Shown here: one piece after another, positions 6,592-15,929 of the stretch
How the letters are laid out: the number at the start of each line of letters is the position of its first letter
How positions within the stretch are numbered: position 1 is the stretch's first letter
Assembly: GCF_000243235.1 (NCBI RefSeq)
Contig: NZ_JH594606.1
Coordinates: forward strand, 2,856,255-2,920,254
Direction: 5' to 3'
DNA: 64,000 bases
DNA from: Gillisia limnaea DSM 15749
Lineage (GTDB): Bacteria > Bacteroidota > Bacteroidia > Flavobacteriales > Flavobacteriaceae
Position numbers and translations under genes: made by a program
The notes under the pieces: model-generated
What the model saw: the letters and a program-made list of their open reading frames with translations, nothing else
What the model was told of the DNA's origin: nothing
Database searches by the model: none

Positions 6592-7989
6592 ATGAATTTT
6601 CTTGACGATTTAATTGCAAGGTTTGCATCTTTTATCTGGGGGCTGCCACTTTTAATTTTACTAATAGGCGGAGGATTCTACCTGCTTGTACGATCAAAAT
6701 TTCTTCCTTTTAGATATTTAGTACACGCGGTTCAGGTTTTGAGGGGGAAATATGACAATCCGAATGATCCCGGGGAGATAAGTCATTTCCAGGCATTAGC
6801 TACAGCACTGGCTGCTACCGTTGGTATGGGGAATATTGCGGGTGTTGCAGTGGCAATAGCTATTGGCGGTCCCGGTGCGATCTTTTGGATGTGGATAAGT
6901 GCGATCATAGGGATGGCTACAAAATTCTTTACCTGTAGCCTTGCGGTAATGTATAGGGGTAAGGACAGCGCAGGAGAAATTCAGGGCGGACCCATGTATG
7001 TTATTATGGAAGGTCTTGGGAAAAAATGGAAATCCCTGGCGATATTTTTTAGTGTTGCCGGACTGGTGGGAGCGCTGCCGGTATTTAATGTTAATCAATT
7101 AACCCAGGCGGTGAATTTTATTTTGCTTGCTCCAAACGGAGTGGAAACCGGTTTTAGTACAAATCTAATCATAGGGCTTATCCTTGTTGGGATCACTTCT
7201 GTAGTGATTTTTGGCGGACTTGACCGTATAAGTAAAACAGTTTCAAAACTTGTGCCTACCATGGTTTTGCTTTATTTCGTTTCGGTTTTGATCATTCTTT
7301 ATGTAAATATTGACCAGGTTCCGTATTACTTTAAACTCATCTTTACCGATGCTTTTTCGGCTACCTATTTTAAAGGAGATTCATTCCTGGGTGGAGTCCT
7401 GGGCGGACTTATCATTCTTGGGATTCGCAGGGGAGCGTTCTCCAATGAAGCGGGAATAGGTACAGCGCCAATGGCACATGGAGCGGCAAAGACAAATGAA
7501 CCAATACGGGAAGGTCTTGTAGCAATGCTTGGGCCTGCTATTGATACTTTGGTAGTGTGTACCTTGACTGCACTCGCTATCCTGGTAACCGGAGTATGGC
7601 AAACTACCAATGTGAATGGAGTGAGCCTAACCGCCGAGGCATTTGACCAGTCTATCCCTGTTTTTGGAAACTATTTATTGATGTTGTGTATTGCAATCTT
7701 CAGTATTTCTTCCCTGTTTTCATATTCTTATTATGGAACAAAATGTCTTTCATTTTTAATTGGAGCTGATAAAAAACATTATTATAATTATTTTTATGTG
7801 GTAAGTATACTAGTAGGCGCAACTACTTCGCTTAGTATGATGATAAACCTTATAGATGGATTCTTTGCCCTTATGGCTATTCCAACTATGCTGTCCACAT
7901 TGATCCTGGCACCAAAAGTTCTGAAGGAAGCCAACGCCTATTTCTCCAGGATGAAAACCAGGAACAGAGAAGAAAAAGTAATGCGCTAA
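6592..7989 (+). CDS. sodium:alanine symporter family protein (AGCS)
   Basis: A 465-aa inner-membrane protein with about 11 hydrophobic segments and hallmark motifs of the alanine/glycine:cation symporters. These are 'GNIAGVAVAIAIGGPGAIFWMW', 'GEIQGGPMYVI' and 'RGAFSNEAGIGTAPMAHGAA'. It takes up alanine or glycine with Na+. It stands alone with its own promoter and converges on the oxidoreductase gene, separated by 25 bp. Confidence 0.93.
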   Translation: MNFLDDLIARFASFIWGLPLLILLIGGGFYLLVRSKFLPFRYLVHAVQVLRGKYDNPNDPGEISHFQALATALAATVGMGNIAGVAVAIAIGGPGAIFWMWISAIIGMATKFFTCSLAVMYRGKDSAGEIQGGPMYVIMEGLGKKWKSLAIFFSVAGLVGALPVFNVNQLTQAVNFILLAPNGVETGFSTNLIIGLILVGITSVVIFGGLDRISKTVSKLVPTMVLLYFVSVLIILYVNIDQVPYYFKLIFTDAFSATYFKGDSFLGGVLGGLIILGIRRGAFSNEAGIGTAPMAHGAAKTNEPIREGLVAMLGPAIDTLVVCTLTALAILVTGVWQTTNVNGVSLTAEAFDQSIPVFGNYLLMLCIAIFSISSLFSYSYYGTKCLSFLIGADKKHYYNYFYVVSILVGATTSLSMMINLIDGFFALMAIPTMLSTLILAPKVLKEANAYFSRMKTRNREEKVMR

Positions 7990-8014
7990 GTTGGTAAAAT
8001 CTAATTGAACCTTT

Positions 8015-9109
8015 TCACCTTTCCTTTGGAGAGGTAGGAACTGCTTTTTCAGCAGTTCCGGGTGAGGAATATTCCACCCGTCTTTTTTCGGCATTGCTTT
8101 GTATGGCCAGTTCTATAACTTTTATAACATCCCGTGCCTGTTCCGGTTTTACCAGCAACGCCTCATTACCCGTGATGGCATTATAAATGTTTTGGTAAAA
8201 AATCCTGTAATCTCCGCGTTCACTTTCTAGTGTCCTGGTTTCGTCTATGGTATTTAAAGTGCCCCATATATTTTTGGATTCTATTCCCCAATCGGATAGT
8301 TCATTTGGTTTCTGTCCATTTTTTAGCTGTTCTTCCTGAGGGTCATCTCCATATTTAATATAACTTCCTTTTGTTCCATGAATACTGAATGTAGGACCCT
8401 TTTCTTTTACCAGCATTCCTGCATTCAGACTAACTTTAAGATTGGGATACAAGAGTAAAAGCTCAAAATAATCGGGAACTTTTGCATTTTCACGCTGAAT
8501 GCGAATATCGGCAAAAACCTCTGAGGGAAGTCCAAATAACACCAAAGCCTGATCGATCAAATGGCTGCCAAGATCATATAAAATGCCGCTGCCGGCATTT
8601 TCCTTTTCTTCCTTCCAACTATTTTTCACCTCGGTCCTAAACCTATCAAAATGTGCTTCATATAGGACAACTTCTCCTAATTTTTGTTCTTGCAGAAGTT
8701 TTTGGATAGTTTGAAAATCACTGTCGAATCGCCTGTTATGATGAATGCTAAGGATTTTATTTTTTGAGTTTGCGAGCTCTGTTAATTCATTCGCTTCCTG
8801 GATCGAGGGTGTAAAAGGCTTTTCAACCACTACATTTTTCCCTGCATTTAAAGCTTTTTCAACAAATTCTTTATGAAAATGATTTGGGGTTGTAATAATC
8901 ACCAGGTCAATTTCCCGATCCTGTAAGATCGTATCATACTCTGAAACCACTTCGGCTTCCGGGAAATCCTGTTTTGCAGATTTTATATTTTCAGCACTTG
9001 TGGTTAGTATCTTTGTGATTTCTAATCCGGCAATGCTTGAAATAATGGGAGCATTGTATATACTGCCACCTTTTCCAAAACCTGCCATCGCCACCTGAAT
9101 TTGCTTCAT
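8015..9109 (-). CDS. Gfo/Idh/MocA-family oxidoreductase
   Basis: An NAD(P)-dependent oxidoreductase. The N-terminal Rossmann fold has 'VAMAGFGKGG', 'DLVIITTPNHFHKEFVEKAL' and the family signature 'VVVEKPFTPS'. The C-terminal beta-sheet domain follows, with 'GSGILYDLGSHLIDQAL'. I chose ATG at 9109; a TTG five codons upstream (9124) is possible. Substrate is unknown (sugar, inositol or biliverdin-type). The last 15 codons (SSPGTAEKAVPTSPKER) are encoded by a palindromic repeat element, so the native C-terminus was probably extended by repeat insertion. Confidence 0.9.
   Translation of the reverse strand: MKQIQVAMAGFGKGGSIYNAPIISSIAGLEITKILTTSAENIKSAKQDFPEAEVVSEYDTILQDREIDLVIITTPNHFHKEFVEKALNAGKNVVVEKPFTPSIQEANELTELANSKNKILSIHHNRRFDSDFQTIQKLLQEQKLGEVVLYEAHFDRFRTEVKNSWKEEKENAGSGILYDLGSHLIDQALVLFGLPSEVFADIRIQRENAKVPDYFELLLLYPNLKVSLNAGMLVKEKGPTFSIHGTKGSYIKYGDDPQEEQLKNGQKPNELSDWGIESKNIWGTLNTIDETRTLESERGDYRIFYQNIYNAITGNEALLVKPEQARDVIKVIELAIQSNAEKRRVEYSSPGTAEKAVPTSPKER
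8037..8059. repeat. hairpin repeat inside the 3' end of the oxidoreductase gene
   Basis: GGAACTGCT-TTTTC-AGCAGTTCC is a perfect 9-bp stem. With the flanking 'CCTTTGGAGAGG' and 'GGGTGAGG' it looks like a dispersed intergenic palindrome of Flavobacteriaceae (family from memory). It lies between the convergent genes and may end transcription from either side. Confidence 0.5.
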
Positions 9110-9163
9110 AAGTTCATTTTTCAATAATTAAAGCACACTGTTTTCAGGACTATGTATTTCATT

Positions 9164-9227
9164 CCACCAGTGGGTTTAACTACGTGATGCCCGCCCTTAC
9201 TGCTCGGGCGTGATTTCATCGAAATTC
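9164..9227. repeat. palindromic intergenic repeat (copy 2)
   Basis: It contains CCACCAGTGGGTTTA (9164-9178), which recurs exactly at 54179-54193. This is followed by GCCCG...CGGGC arms and GATTTCATCGAA, shared with the element near 56160-56240. It lies between the oxidoreductase start and the S9 peptidase stop. Confidence 0.5.
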
Positions 9228-11600
9228 TTAATTTTGCTGTTTCAGCAAAGTTTCGTTAAATAATTTCAGGATTCTCTTATATTCATCTGTCCAGCTGCTG
9301 GGTTCTACGAAGCCGTGATCTTCAACAGGATACACAGCCATCTCCCAGTTATCTTTCTCCAGTTCTATAAGGCGTTGAGCCAGCCTCACAACATCCTGGA
9401 AATGCACATTTACATCCAGCATTCCGTGGGCTATCAATAAATTTCCTTCAAGTCCTTCTGCAAAATAAATAGGGGAGGACTGCTTATAAGCGATAGGATC
9501 CTCAGATGGCGTATTAAGGATATTGGAGGTATAGCCATGATTGTAATGCGCCCAATCTGTAACCGACCGCAGTGCTGCACCAGATTTGAAGGTTTCGGCT
9601 TCGTTAAAAAGGCCCATTAAAGTGATAAATCCACCATAACTCCCACCATAAATCCCAATATTTTCAGCATCTACTCCGTGTTCAGCAACCAGATATTCTG
9701 CGCCGTCCACCTGGTCTGAAAGGTCTTTTCCACCCATATGGCGATAAATTGCAGTTCTCCAATCGCGTCCATAACCGGCACTTCCACGGTAGTCAATATC
9801 CAGCACGGTATAACCAAGATCTGTTAATAAATTATGGAACATATATTCCCGGAAATAACTCGACCACCATGTATGTGCATTTTGTAAATAGCCCGCTCCG
9901 TGTACAAATATCACTGCAGCGCCGTTATTTGCTCTTTCAGAAGGCTTATAGATCCTTGCAGGAACCATCGCTCCATCTTCTGCTTCAAATTTTACCAGTT
10001 CCGGCTCCCGCCAGTTATAGGATTTAAAAATTTCAGACTGGCCTGAAGTCAATTGTTTTGCTTCTGAATTTGCAGCGGTTTTCTTTAAATACAGTTCCCA
10101 GGGCTTGTTGCTATAAGAATAAAGAATAGCCAGTTGTTTTTCATCGGGAGAGAGTTGCACGTCATTATTCCCGGTCATTTGAGTGAGTTTTTCCATTTTT
10201 CCACCCATCACCGGCATTTTGTAAAAATGTCGTTCCCCGGGATGAACTTCCGAGGTGGTTAAAAACCAATGCTTTTTGTCTTTGGATAAAAACGGATCAA
10301 AAACTTCGTATTCTCCTTTGGTGAGCGCTTTTTTACTTCCGGAATTAACATCCAGTAAATAAAGATGTGAATATCCGCTTTCTTCAGACTGGAAATAAAT
10401 ATGGTTATTATCAGGCAACCAACCAAGAGTTCCTCCACCGGAAGACCATCCTATTCCGGGACCTGCAATCCAGGCTTCATCCCGCTGGCGATTCAGGCTT
10501 TTTAATGCTCCGGTTTCAAGGTCCAGCGAAGTGATCCAGCGATCTTTATTGTCCTGAGAACGCACATTTACAATCGCCCGTTTTCCATTATCACTAAAAT
10601 AAGGTCCGGAAGGAATTACTTCTCTTATTTTTTCTTCCCAGGTTCGCTCAGGATATTCCTTTGTATAATCTGGAAAGTCTTTAATTCCGGGTAAATTTTC
10701 GGTATTTGCCATATATACCGTATCCTTTTCCAGGTGATAAATGGCCAATTCTACCTTTACGGGTTCATCTCCAACCTTTGTTCGCGCAGGAAGATTTACG
10801 GTGTACCCGGAAGCATCTGTATAATCTGGAACACTGCTTCTTTTCTCGTCTTCTCGTGTAATAAGGCTGAAAGTTGCATAATTCGCATCCGGGGAAAGCT
10901 GCAAATTTGAAATGGATCTTTTTCCGGCATAAAACACAAATTCTTCGCCCTGAGTTGTTTTTTTGTAGGAATCGCTGGCCTCCTTTTTATCTTTTCGTTC
11001 CCGAACAATTTCCAGCAATCCTAAATTTTCCTTTTCAAGCCAATCATCTTTTACCGAAGGTTTTTTCTCCGTGTCCCTTTTTTCTCCAGATTCGATATTG
11101 GTTAATTTCAGGATACTTCCGCTGGAAAGATTATAAAGAAATATATTATCCTTCATAATAAAAGAGATCAGGTTTTCATCGTTTAGAAATTGAGGATCCT
11201 GAATGCGATCTCCTAATTTCAATAATTGCCTGCTCGTATTGCCTTTTAAATTATACAACATCAACGCATCATCCTGGATATACACCTTTTGAGATTTGGC
11301 GGTATTAAAATCGCCTCTGCCTGGCATATTTTTCTCTTCAGAAAAGGAAACTTTTTGAATCTTGTCCAGATTGGAAAGGTTTATTTTATAAAGTGAATCT
11401 GAAGGATCTTTCTGAAGGTTATAATTGAAATAGATCGTTTTACTGTCTTCGCTCCAATTAATGTTGGAGGGAAATGTGCCCATCCACGCCGGATCCTGCA
11501 TTATTTTTTCTACTGAAAGGGCACTTTGCTGGCAGAATGAGAAATGGAAACTAAGAAGCAGTAGGATGAGGAGAGAAGATCTTTTGAAGGATGTGTTCAT
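9228..11600 (-). CDS. S9-family prolyl oligopeptidase/dipeptidyl peptidase IV-like peptidase
   Basis: A secreted serine peptidase of about 790 aa from ATG at 11600 (signal MNTSFKRSSLLILLLLSFHF, cleavage after FCQ). A TolB/DPP-IV-type beta-propeller fills residues 40-520. The alpha/beta-hydrolase domain follows with 'GGSYGGF' (nucleophile Ser near 654), 'HGMLDVNVHF' (Asp) and 'VEDHGF' (His), so the triad is complete. It would cut dipeptides or short peptides after proline or alanine in the periplasm. The upstream ATG at 11633 adds 11 polar residues and is less likely. Confidence 0.92.
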   Translation of the reverse strand: MNTSFKRSSLLILLLLSFHFSFCQQSALSVEKIMQDPAWMGTFPSNINWSEDSKTIYFNYNLQKDPSDSLYKINLSNLDKIQKVSFSEEKNMPGRGDFNTAKSQKVYIQDDALMLYNLKGNTSRQLLKLGDRIQDPQFLNDENLISFIMKDNIFLYNLSSGSILKLTNIESGEKRDTEKKPSVKDDWLEKENLGLLEIVRERKDKKEASDSYKKTTQGEEFVFYAGKRSISNLQLSPDANYATFSLITREDEKRSSVPDYTDASGYTVNLPARTKVGDEPVKVELAIYHLEKDTVYMANTENLPGIKDFPDYTKEYPERTWEEKIREVIPSGPYFSDNGKRAIVNVRSQDNKDRWITSLDLETGALKSLNRQRDEAWIAGPGIGWSSGGGTLGWLPDNNHIYFQSEESGYSHLYLLDVNSGSKKALTKGEYEVFDPFLSKDKKHWFLTTSEVHPGERHFYKMPVMGGKMEKLTQMTGNNDVQLSPDEKQLAILYSYSNKPWELYLKKTAANSEAKQLTSGQSEIFKSYNWREPELVKFEAEDGAMVPARIYKPSERANNGAAVIFVHGAGYLQNAHTWWSSYFREYMFHNLLTDLGYTVLDIDYRGSAGYGRDWRTAIYRHMGGKDLSDQVDGAEYLVAEHGVDAENIGIYGGSYGGFITLMGLFNEAETFKSGAALRSVTDWAHYNHGYTSNILNTPSEDPIAYKQSSPIYFAEGLEGNLLIAHGMLDVNVHFQDVVRLAQRLIELEKDNWEMAVYPVEDHGFVEPSSWTDEYKRILKLFNETLLKQQN

Positions 11601-11767
11601 AATGTATGGCTGAAATGATTTAATTTTCCGCAAGATAAATTTTTTTAAACTTTTTAAGAATAAATTGGAGAATATAAAGCTAATAGCAAATATCTTAACT
11701 ATGTCTTAACTGCTATTTTTTGTGTTTTTATGTAAGTTGTGATACACAAATATTAAAAATAAATTTC

Positions 11768-12418
11768 ATGAAACTCAAAGCGCTATTTCTAAACTGTACC
11801 CTGAAAAAATCTCCTGAAACCTCCAATACCGAAGCATTTATAAAACATGCCGAAAAATTTTTTAAAGAGTTGGATGTAGCAACAGAATCTGTTCGCGTGG
11901 TGGATTATGATGTTAAATTTGGTGTAACTTCAAATGAAGAAAATGGGGATGAATGGCCACTGATCCTGGAAAAAGTTAAGCAATGTGATATCCTTATTTA
12001 TGCTACCCCCATCTGGCGTGGTGACCGGGGATCTGTTGCAAAAATGGTCGCTGAAAGATTTGATGGAGTAATGAGTGAAGATACAACAGAAAACGGTCAA
12101 TTACTTACCTATAACAAAGTAGGTGGAGTGATGGTAGACGGTAATGAGGATGGTGCAAAAAAAGCTATTTCCAGTATATGTTTTGACCTTTCTGAACATG
12201 GATTTACAGTGCCGGTAAATGCCATGACTTATTATGTGGGGAAAGCCGGGCCAGGACCAAGTTATATTAAAGCAGGGGGAGACAAACATGAATTTACCAA
12301 TAATATGATGCTCTTAATGGTTCATAACCTGGTTCACGTTGCTAAAGTTTTAAAAGAAAATCCATATCCTACAAATGTAAAAGCGCTGAAAGAAAGAGCC
12401 GGAAAAATGAGTAAATAA
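11768..12418 (+). CDS. flavodoxin-family NAD(P)H-dependent FMN reductase-like protein
   Basis: A protein of 216 aa from ATG 11768. An upstream ATG at 11720 would add a non-conserved leader through the promoter region. It has a flavodoxin-like fold with an N-terminal 'LKALFLNCTLKKSPETSNT' phosphate-binding loop and 'CDILIYATPIWRGDRGSVAKM'. The second is a typical FMN-isoalloxazine loop of the WrbA/NADPH-dependent FMN reductase group. The physiological partner is unknown. It is divergent from the S9 peptidase. Confidence 0.8.
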   Translation: MKLKALFLNCTLKKSPETSNTEAFIKHAEKFFKELDVATESVRVVDYDVKFGVTSNEENGDEWPLILEKVKQCDILIYATPIWRGDRGSVAKMVAERFDGVMSEDTTENGQLLTYNKVGGVMVDGNEDGAKKAISSICFDLSEHGFTVPVNAMTYYVGKAGPGPSYIKAGGDKHEFTNNMMLLMVHNLVHVAKVLKENPYPTNVKALKERAGKMSK

Positions 12419-12506
12419 TTTAAATTTCCTGCCGGAACTTTTTTATCTTACAACTCCTTAAAATTAATAGGATTAAATTTTTAAAAACATTCAAACCTAT
12501 TTTTAA

Positions 12507-13034
12507 ATGTCCCCAGCAATGAAAAAGATTGACAGTTTTATACGTGATATCCCTGATTTTCCAAAACCTGGAATCAATTATAAGGACATCACTCCACTGC
12601 TTCAGGATCCGGCAGCACTGCGGGAAACCGTTGCCAGGTTGATGGATTTAATAGGCGATATCAAAATTGATAAAGTAGTTGGGGTGGAATCCCGCGGATT
12701 TCTTTTGGGAGCTATTTTAGCCGAAAAACTCAACGCAGGATTTGTTCCTGTTAGGAAATCGGGGAAACTTCCTTATAAAACCTATGCTGAAGTTTATGAT
12801 TTGGAATATGGAAAGGATATTCTTGAAATTCATCAGGATGCTATTAAAAAGGGCGAATCTGTCTTATTGCACGATGATGTGCTGGCTACCGGGGGAACTG
12901 CCAGAACTGCCTGCAATCTTATCGAAAAGATGGGAGGAAAGATCGTGCAGTGTAATTTTCTTATCGAACTTTCTTATTTGAAAGGTGAATTGAAATTAAA
13001 GGATTATGACGTTAGATCTCTTATAGGTTATTGA
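12507..13034 (+). CDS. apt: adenine phosphoribosyltransferase
   Basis: A 175-aa enzyme that converts adenine and PRPP to AMP (purine salvage, cytoplasm). Visible hallmarks are 'IPDFPKPGINYKDITPLL' at the N-terminus, 'VVGVESRGFLLGA', 'PVRKSGKLP' and the PRPP-binding motif 'VLLHDDVLATGGTA'. ATG at 12519 (MKKID) is an equally plausible start. Its stop codon overlaps the 3' end of the convergent 51-aa gene by 7 bp. Confidence 0.96.
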   Translation: MSPAMKKIDSFIRDIPDFPKPGINYKDITPLLQDPAALRETVARLMDLIGDIKIDKVVGVESRGFLLGAILAEKLNAGFVPVRKSGKLPYKTYAEVYDLEYGKDILEIHQDAIKKGESVLLHDDVLATGGTARTACNLIEKMGGKIVQCNFLIELSYLKGELKLKDYDVRSLIGY

Positions 13035-13183
13035 TTTAAAGTCTTTTTTGTCACCCAAAGCTTCCAACCTATAATTGCTTTCTGAAGATTAGTAGCTTTC
13101 TGAAGATCCAGTTGCTGTTTTGAGTAACTGGGAAGTACCTTTTTATTGACTTTCGAAATGAATTTAAAAATATTCTTTTTCAT
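13028..13183 (-). CDS. small conserved-looking 51-aa protein
   Basis: ATG at 13183 reads MKKNIFKFISKVNKKVLPSY... and ends AIIGWKLWVTKKTLNQ. It is basic, with an amphipathic N-terminus and a hydrophobic/aromatic C-terminus. Its pattern ('NK..LPSY.K..LDL.KA....AIIGW') matches, from memory, a short Flavobacteriaceae protein sometimes labelled SsrA-binding protein; that label is doubtful. It lies tail-to-tail with apt, overlapping the stop by 7 bp. Confidence 0.65.
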   Translation of the reverse strand: MKKNIFKFISKVNKKVLPSYSKQQLDLQKATNLQKAIIGWKLWVTKKTLNQ

Positions 13184-13279
13184 AGTTGGCTGGTTTCTAC
13201 CAAAGGTATTGAAAAGAAGTAAATAGCCGGATAATGTTAGAAATTAAAACTTTACCTAGAAAAATGGCATTTTTTACGT

Positions 13280-15928
13280 CTAAAAAGTAAACTTTATACT
13301 CATCAACAACTGTGAAGTTCTTAAGCGGTAAGTACTTTGGATATAGGCAAATTCATTATTGGAAACCCTCACAAACTCATTGGTGTTCAGCACATTGTTC
13401 CAGCTGGCCTCCAGGTCTATTCCAGATTTCAAAAAGGTGTATTGATAATTCAGGTTTAAAAAATAATTATTCCGGTTTTCTTCAGAAATGTTGTTGAAGT
13501 AATATTCAGAATTAATACTGAAATATTGATTCTCTGCCAGGTAAAAGAATAGGTCCAGGCTATGCTGCTGCGTTTCAATATCGTTTATAGCCCTGTATTC
13601 AATGGTTGTTTTTAAAAAACTGAGATTTCCGGAATAGGAAGTGCTTAACCAATCTGTAACTTCAGATTCCAGTTTCAGGTCGAAACTCAGATTTTCATTA
13701 TTTACATCGGCTAAGCGCTGGTTTAAAAGCTGCTCTCCTTTAAAAAGAGAAAAAGTTGCCCCCAAACTTAGAGTTGTATTCAGCTTACTAAAATATTTAC
13801 TTGCCTTTGCATTCCAGTTATGAGCCTGTAAATTATTATCCTGCTCAACAGCCTCTAAAACAGTAGCTCCATTTTCTCCTATTAAATTGCTGTATAAAAG
13901 ATTTCTTCGGGTATTGGAATAGGAATATGAGGTGCTGACAAAAAAAGATGTGAGCGGGTTCCTGTAGGTAAGACTCCAATTGTAGCGCTGCCTGAAATCT
14001 TCCGGAAGGGGTGAATTATACCGCTGCAGGCTCCTGTAATTGTTAAGGATAAAACCGTAATGCATCCTGCTAACATCTCCAAAATCATTGCTGTAGTTGG
14101 CACTAACACTGGTTTCCCAAAAGGCTGAAAATTTATTCCTTATGTAGAAATCTGGTTCAAAGGTCAACCGGCTTAGATCCTGAGACCTGTTCAAAAAGAA
14201 ATCTTCAATTGTAAAAGCCCTGTAATTAACCGGAGTATTAAGTCTGAAGTTCCAGGTATCCTTTTCATAAACAAATCTACTGGTAAAGTAAATCCGTGAG
14301 GAAAGAAAATCGAGATTGTTGCGAAAGTCACCGTTAAGAAATTCCCCCCGGGTTCCTTCCTGAATTGCGAGCCTGCTTTTTAAATGTTGATTCTGCAGGG
14401 AAAAGCCAACTTCAGGAGATATGGTGACTCCGCTTATTTTTTTTGCCATCCCGGCAGAATTATCTGTGAAAAAGGTGGAGGAGTTTACCGCCTGCCCTAT
14501 TTCAGAAAAAGAATCGTCATTATTCAACAATGCTTCAAACTGGCCCGGATTTACATTCAGGTTTTGGTTAGCTTCAGTATATCCCGTATTGGATCTAAAG
14601 GTCACCAACTGTTTTCCAATAGGCTTAAGCATCCTCAATTTATTCCACACTACAAAAAAAGGATTGGAAAGCCGCTGGAGAATTTTTGAATTTCCAGAGT
14701 CTATAAACCCTCTTTGAGAATCCCAATGTCCGTTGATCTCCAGTTCATTTTTCAGGTAATTATCATTGGTATTTCGCTCCAGGATAAATTTAGATTGGAG
14801 CGTGTTGAAGAAAAGATCATTGTTTGTTTGTTCAACAAGCTCAATAGTACCTGTAGGCGTGAAAAAACGGGTTTGCGTATTCCCAATTTGTCGCTGCGCA
14901 TCGTTTAAATAGGAAATGTTTGTTTTTAAGTCCACATCCTTTTTTAACCGGATCAAATAATTGACAGATCCCAGGTGGACATTATTGTCCAGCCAGCGTT
15001 CCTGTGAAAATGGCGGCTCCGCAAGCCGGCGAATGGAGAGCCAGTCTCTTTTGTTTATACTGAATTCCTGCCGGCCAAAATCTGATATTGAGAAATCCCG
15101 AATCTCCCGTGAAACATCACTCCCGGTGTTGTTGGACTGGTAAGTGATAATCGCCTGGTTTTTTTTTGTGAAGATCATTGGAGTGACTTTTACCTTCCAA
15201 AGCAATGGTGAAAAACCGGTACCCAGTTCTGCAGTACCGCTGGTAGTAACATTGTTTTTAAGTTTGATGTTGAGAGAAGCTCTGTCAGAAAATTCAAGGC
15301 TGTCCAGCAATTTTATTGGTTGGTGATTTTCCAGAATTTGTACTTTAGAAACATCATCTGCCGCAATATTGTTATTCGCAAGGCTGTATCTACCTTCCAG
15401 CAGGTCCAGGCCTTCTATGTAATATTTCTGAATTGGTTTACCCTGGTATTCAATTCGTCCCCCGGGGAGTATCTCTATGCCAGGCATTTTCCTGATCACA
15501 TCTGCTATTACCCGATCCTTCTGATCTTTAAAAGCCGAAACTGAAAAACTAAGGGTATCTCCCCGCTGCTCAATGATCCTGGCTTCCACAAGGACCTCTT
15601 TTAATTCTTCGGAAGAAGGGGATAGTTGTACTTCCAGCTGCTGATCTTTGTTCTGAATTTTTTGCTTCCGGGTGCTATAGCCTATGTAGGAAATTTTTAG
15701 AAAAAGTGTTTCTAAATTAGTTTTTAGCTGAATGTTGAAGTTTCCACTACTATCAGAAATTCCATAGGCCAAAATCGAGCTTGTGGAATCTTTGCTGATC
15801 ATAATTGTCGCACCGCTTAGACTTTGATCATTTTCATCCAGGACTTTTCCAGAAATTACAGATTGAGCCTTCCCGCTCAAAACTATAAAGAGAAAAAAAA
15901 GGAAGAAGAATTGAATGCTTTTTTTCAA
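13280..15928 (-). CDS. outer membrane receptor-like protein with carboxypeptidase-regulatory-like domain
   Basis: A protein of 882 aa. It has a signal peptide (to GKAQ), a CarboxypepD_reg-like beta-sandwich (about 24-110, 'SGKVLDENDQSLSGATIMI'), and a TonB-plug-like region (about 115-235, 'DVIRKMPGIEILPGGRIEYQ'). A large beta-barrel follows, with alternating aromatic strands up to a terminal Phe (MSIKFTF). It belongs to the flavobacterial TonB-receptor-like proteins without a SusD partner. The start is TTG at 15928, 1 nt after the original stop of the frameshifted GLPGLI gene, which suggests translational coupling. Last gene of the BlaI/M56/GLPGLI operon. Confidence 0.85.
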   Translation of the reverse strand: MKKSIQFFFLFFLFIVLSGKAQSVISGKVLDENDQSLSGATIMISKDSTSSILAYGISDSSGNFNIQLKTNLETLFLKISYIGYSTRKQKIQNKDQQLEVQLSPSSEELKEVLVEARIIEQRGDTLSFSVSAFKDQKDRVIADVIRKMPGIEILPGGRIEYQGKPIQKYYIEGLDLLEGRYSLANNNIAADDVSKVQILENHQPIKLLDSLEFSDRASLNIKLKNNVTTSGTAELGTGFSPLLWKVKVTPMIFTKKNQAIITYQSNNTGSDVSREIRDFSISDFGRQEFSINKRDWLSIRRLAEPPFSQERWLDNNVHLGSVNYLIRLKKDVDLKTNISYLNDAQRQIGNTQTRFFTPTGTIELVEQTNNDLFFNTLQSKFILERNTNDNYLKNELEINGHWDSQRGFIDSGNSKILQRLSNPFFVVWNKLRMLKPIGKQLVTFRSNTGYTEANQNLNVNPGQFEALLNNDDSFSEIGQAVNSSTFFTDNSAGMAKKISGVTISPEVGFSLQNQHLKSRLAIQEGTRGEFLNGDFRNNLDFLSSRIYFTSRFVYEKDTWNFRLNTPVNYRAFTIEDFFLNRSQDLSRLTFEPDFYIRNKFSAFWETSVSANYSNDFGDVSRMHYGFILNNYRSLQRYNSPLPEDFRQRYNWSLTYRNPLTSFFVSTSYSYSNTRRNLLYSNLIGENGATVLEAVEQDNNLQAHNWNAKASKYFSKLNTTLSLGATFSLFKGEQLLNQRLADVNNENLSFDLKLESEVTDWLSTSYSGNLSFLKTTIEYRAINDIETQQHSLDLFFYLAENQYFSINSEYYFNNISEENRNNYFLNLNYQYTFLKSGIDLEASWNNVLNTNEFVRVSNNEFAYIQSTYRLRTSQLLMSIKFTF

Positions 15929-15929
15929 A

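Noticed and set aside
13312-13497. short + strand frames opposite the 882-aa outer-membrane protein
   Set aside because: They lie wholly within a gene with a clear barrel pattern, and no family features were seen.
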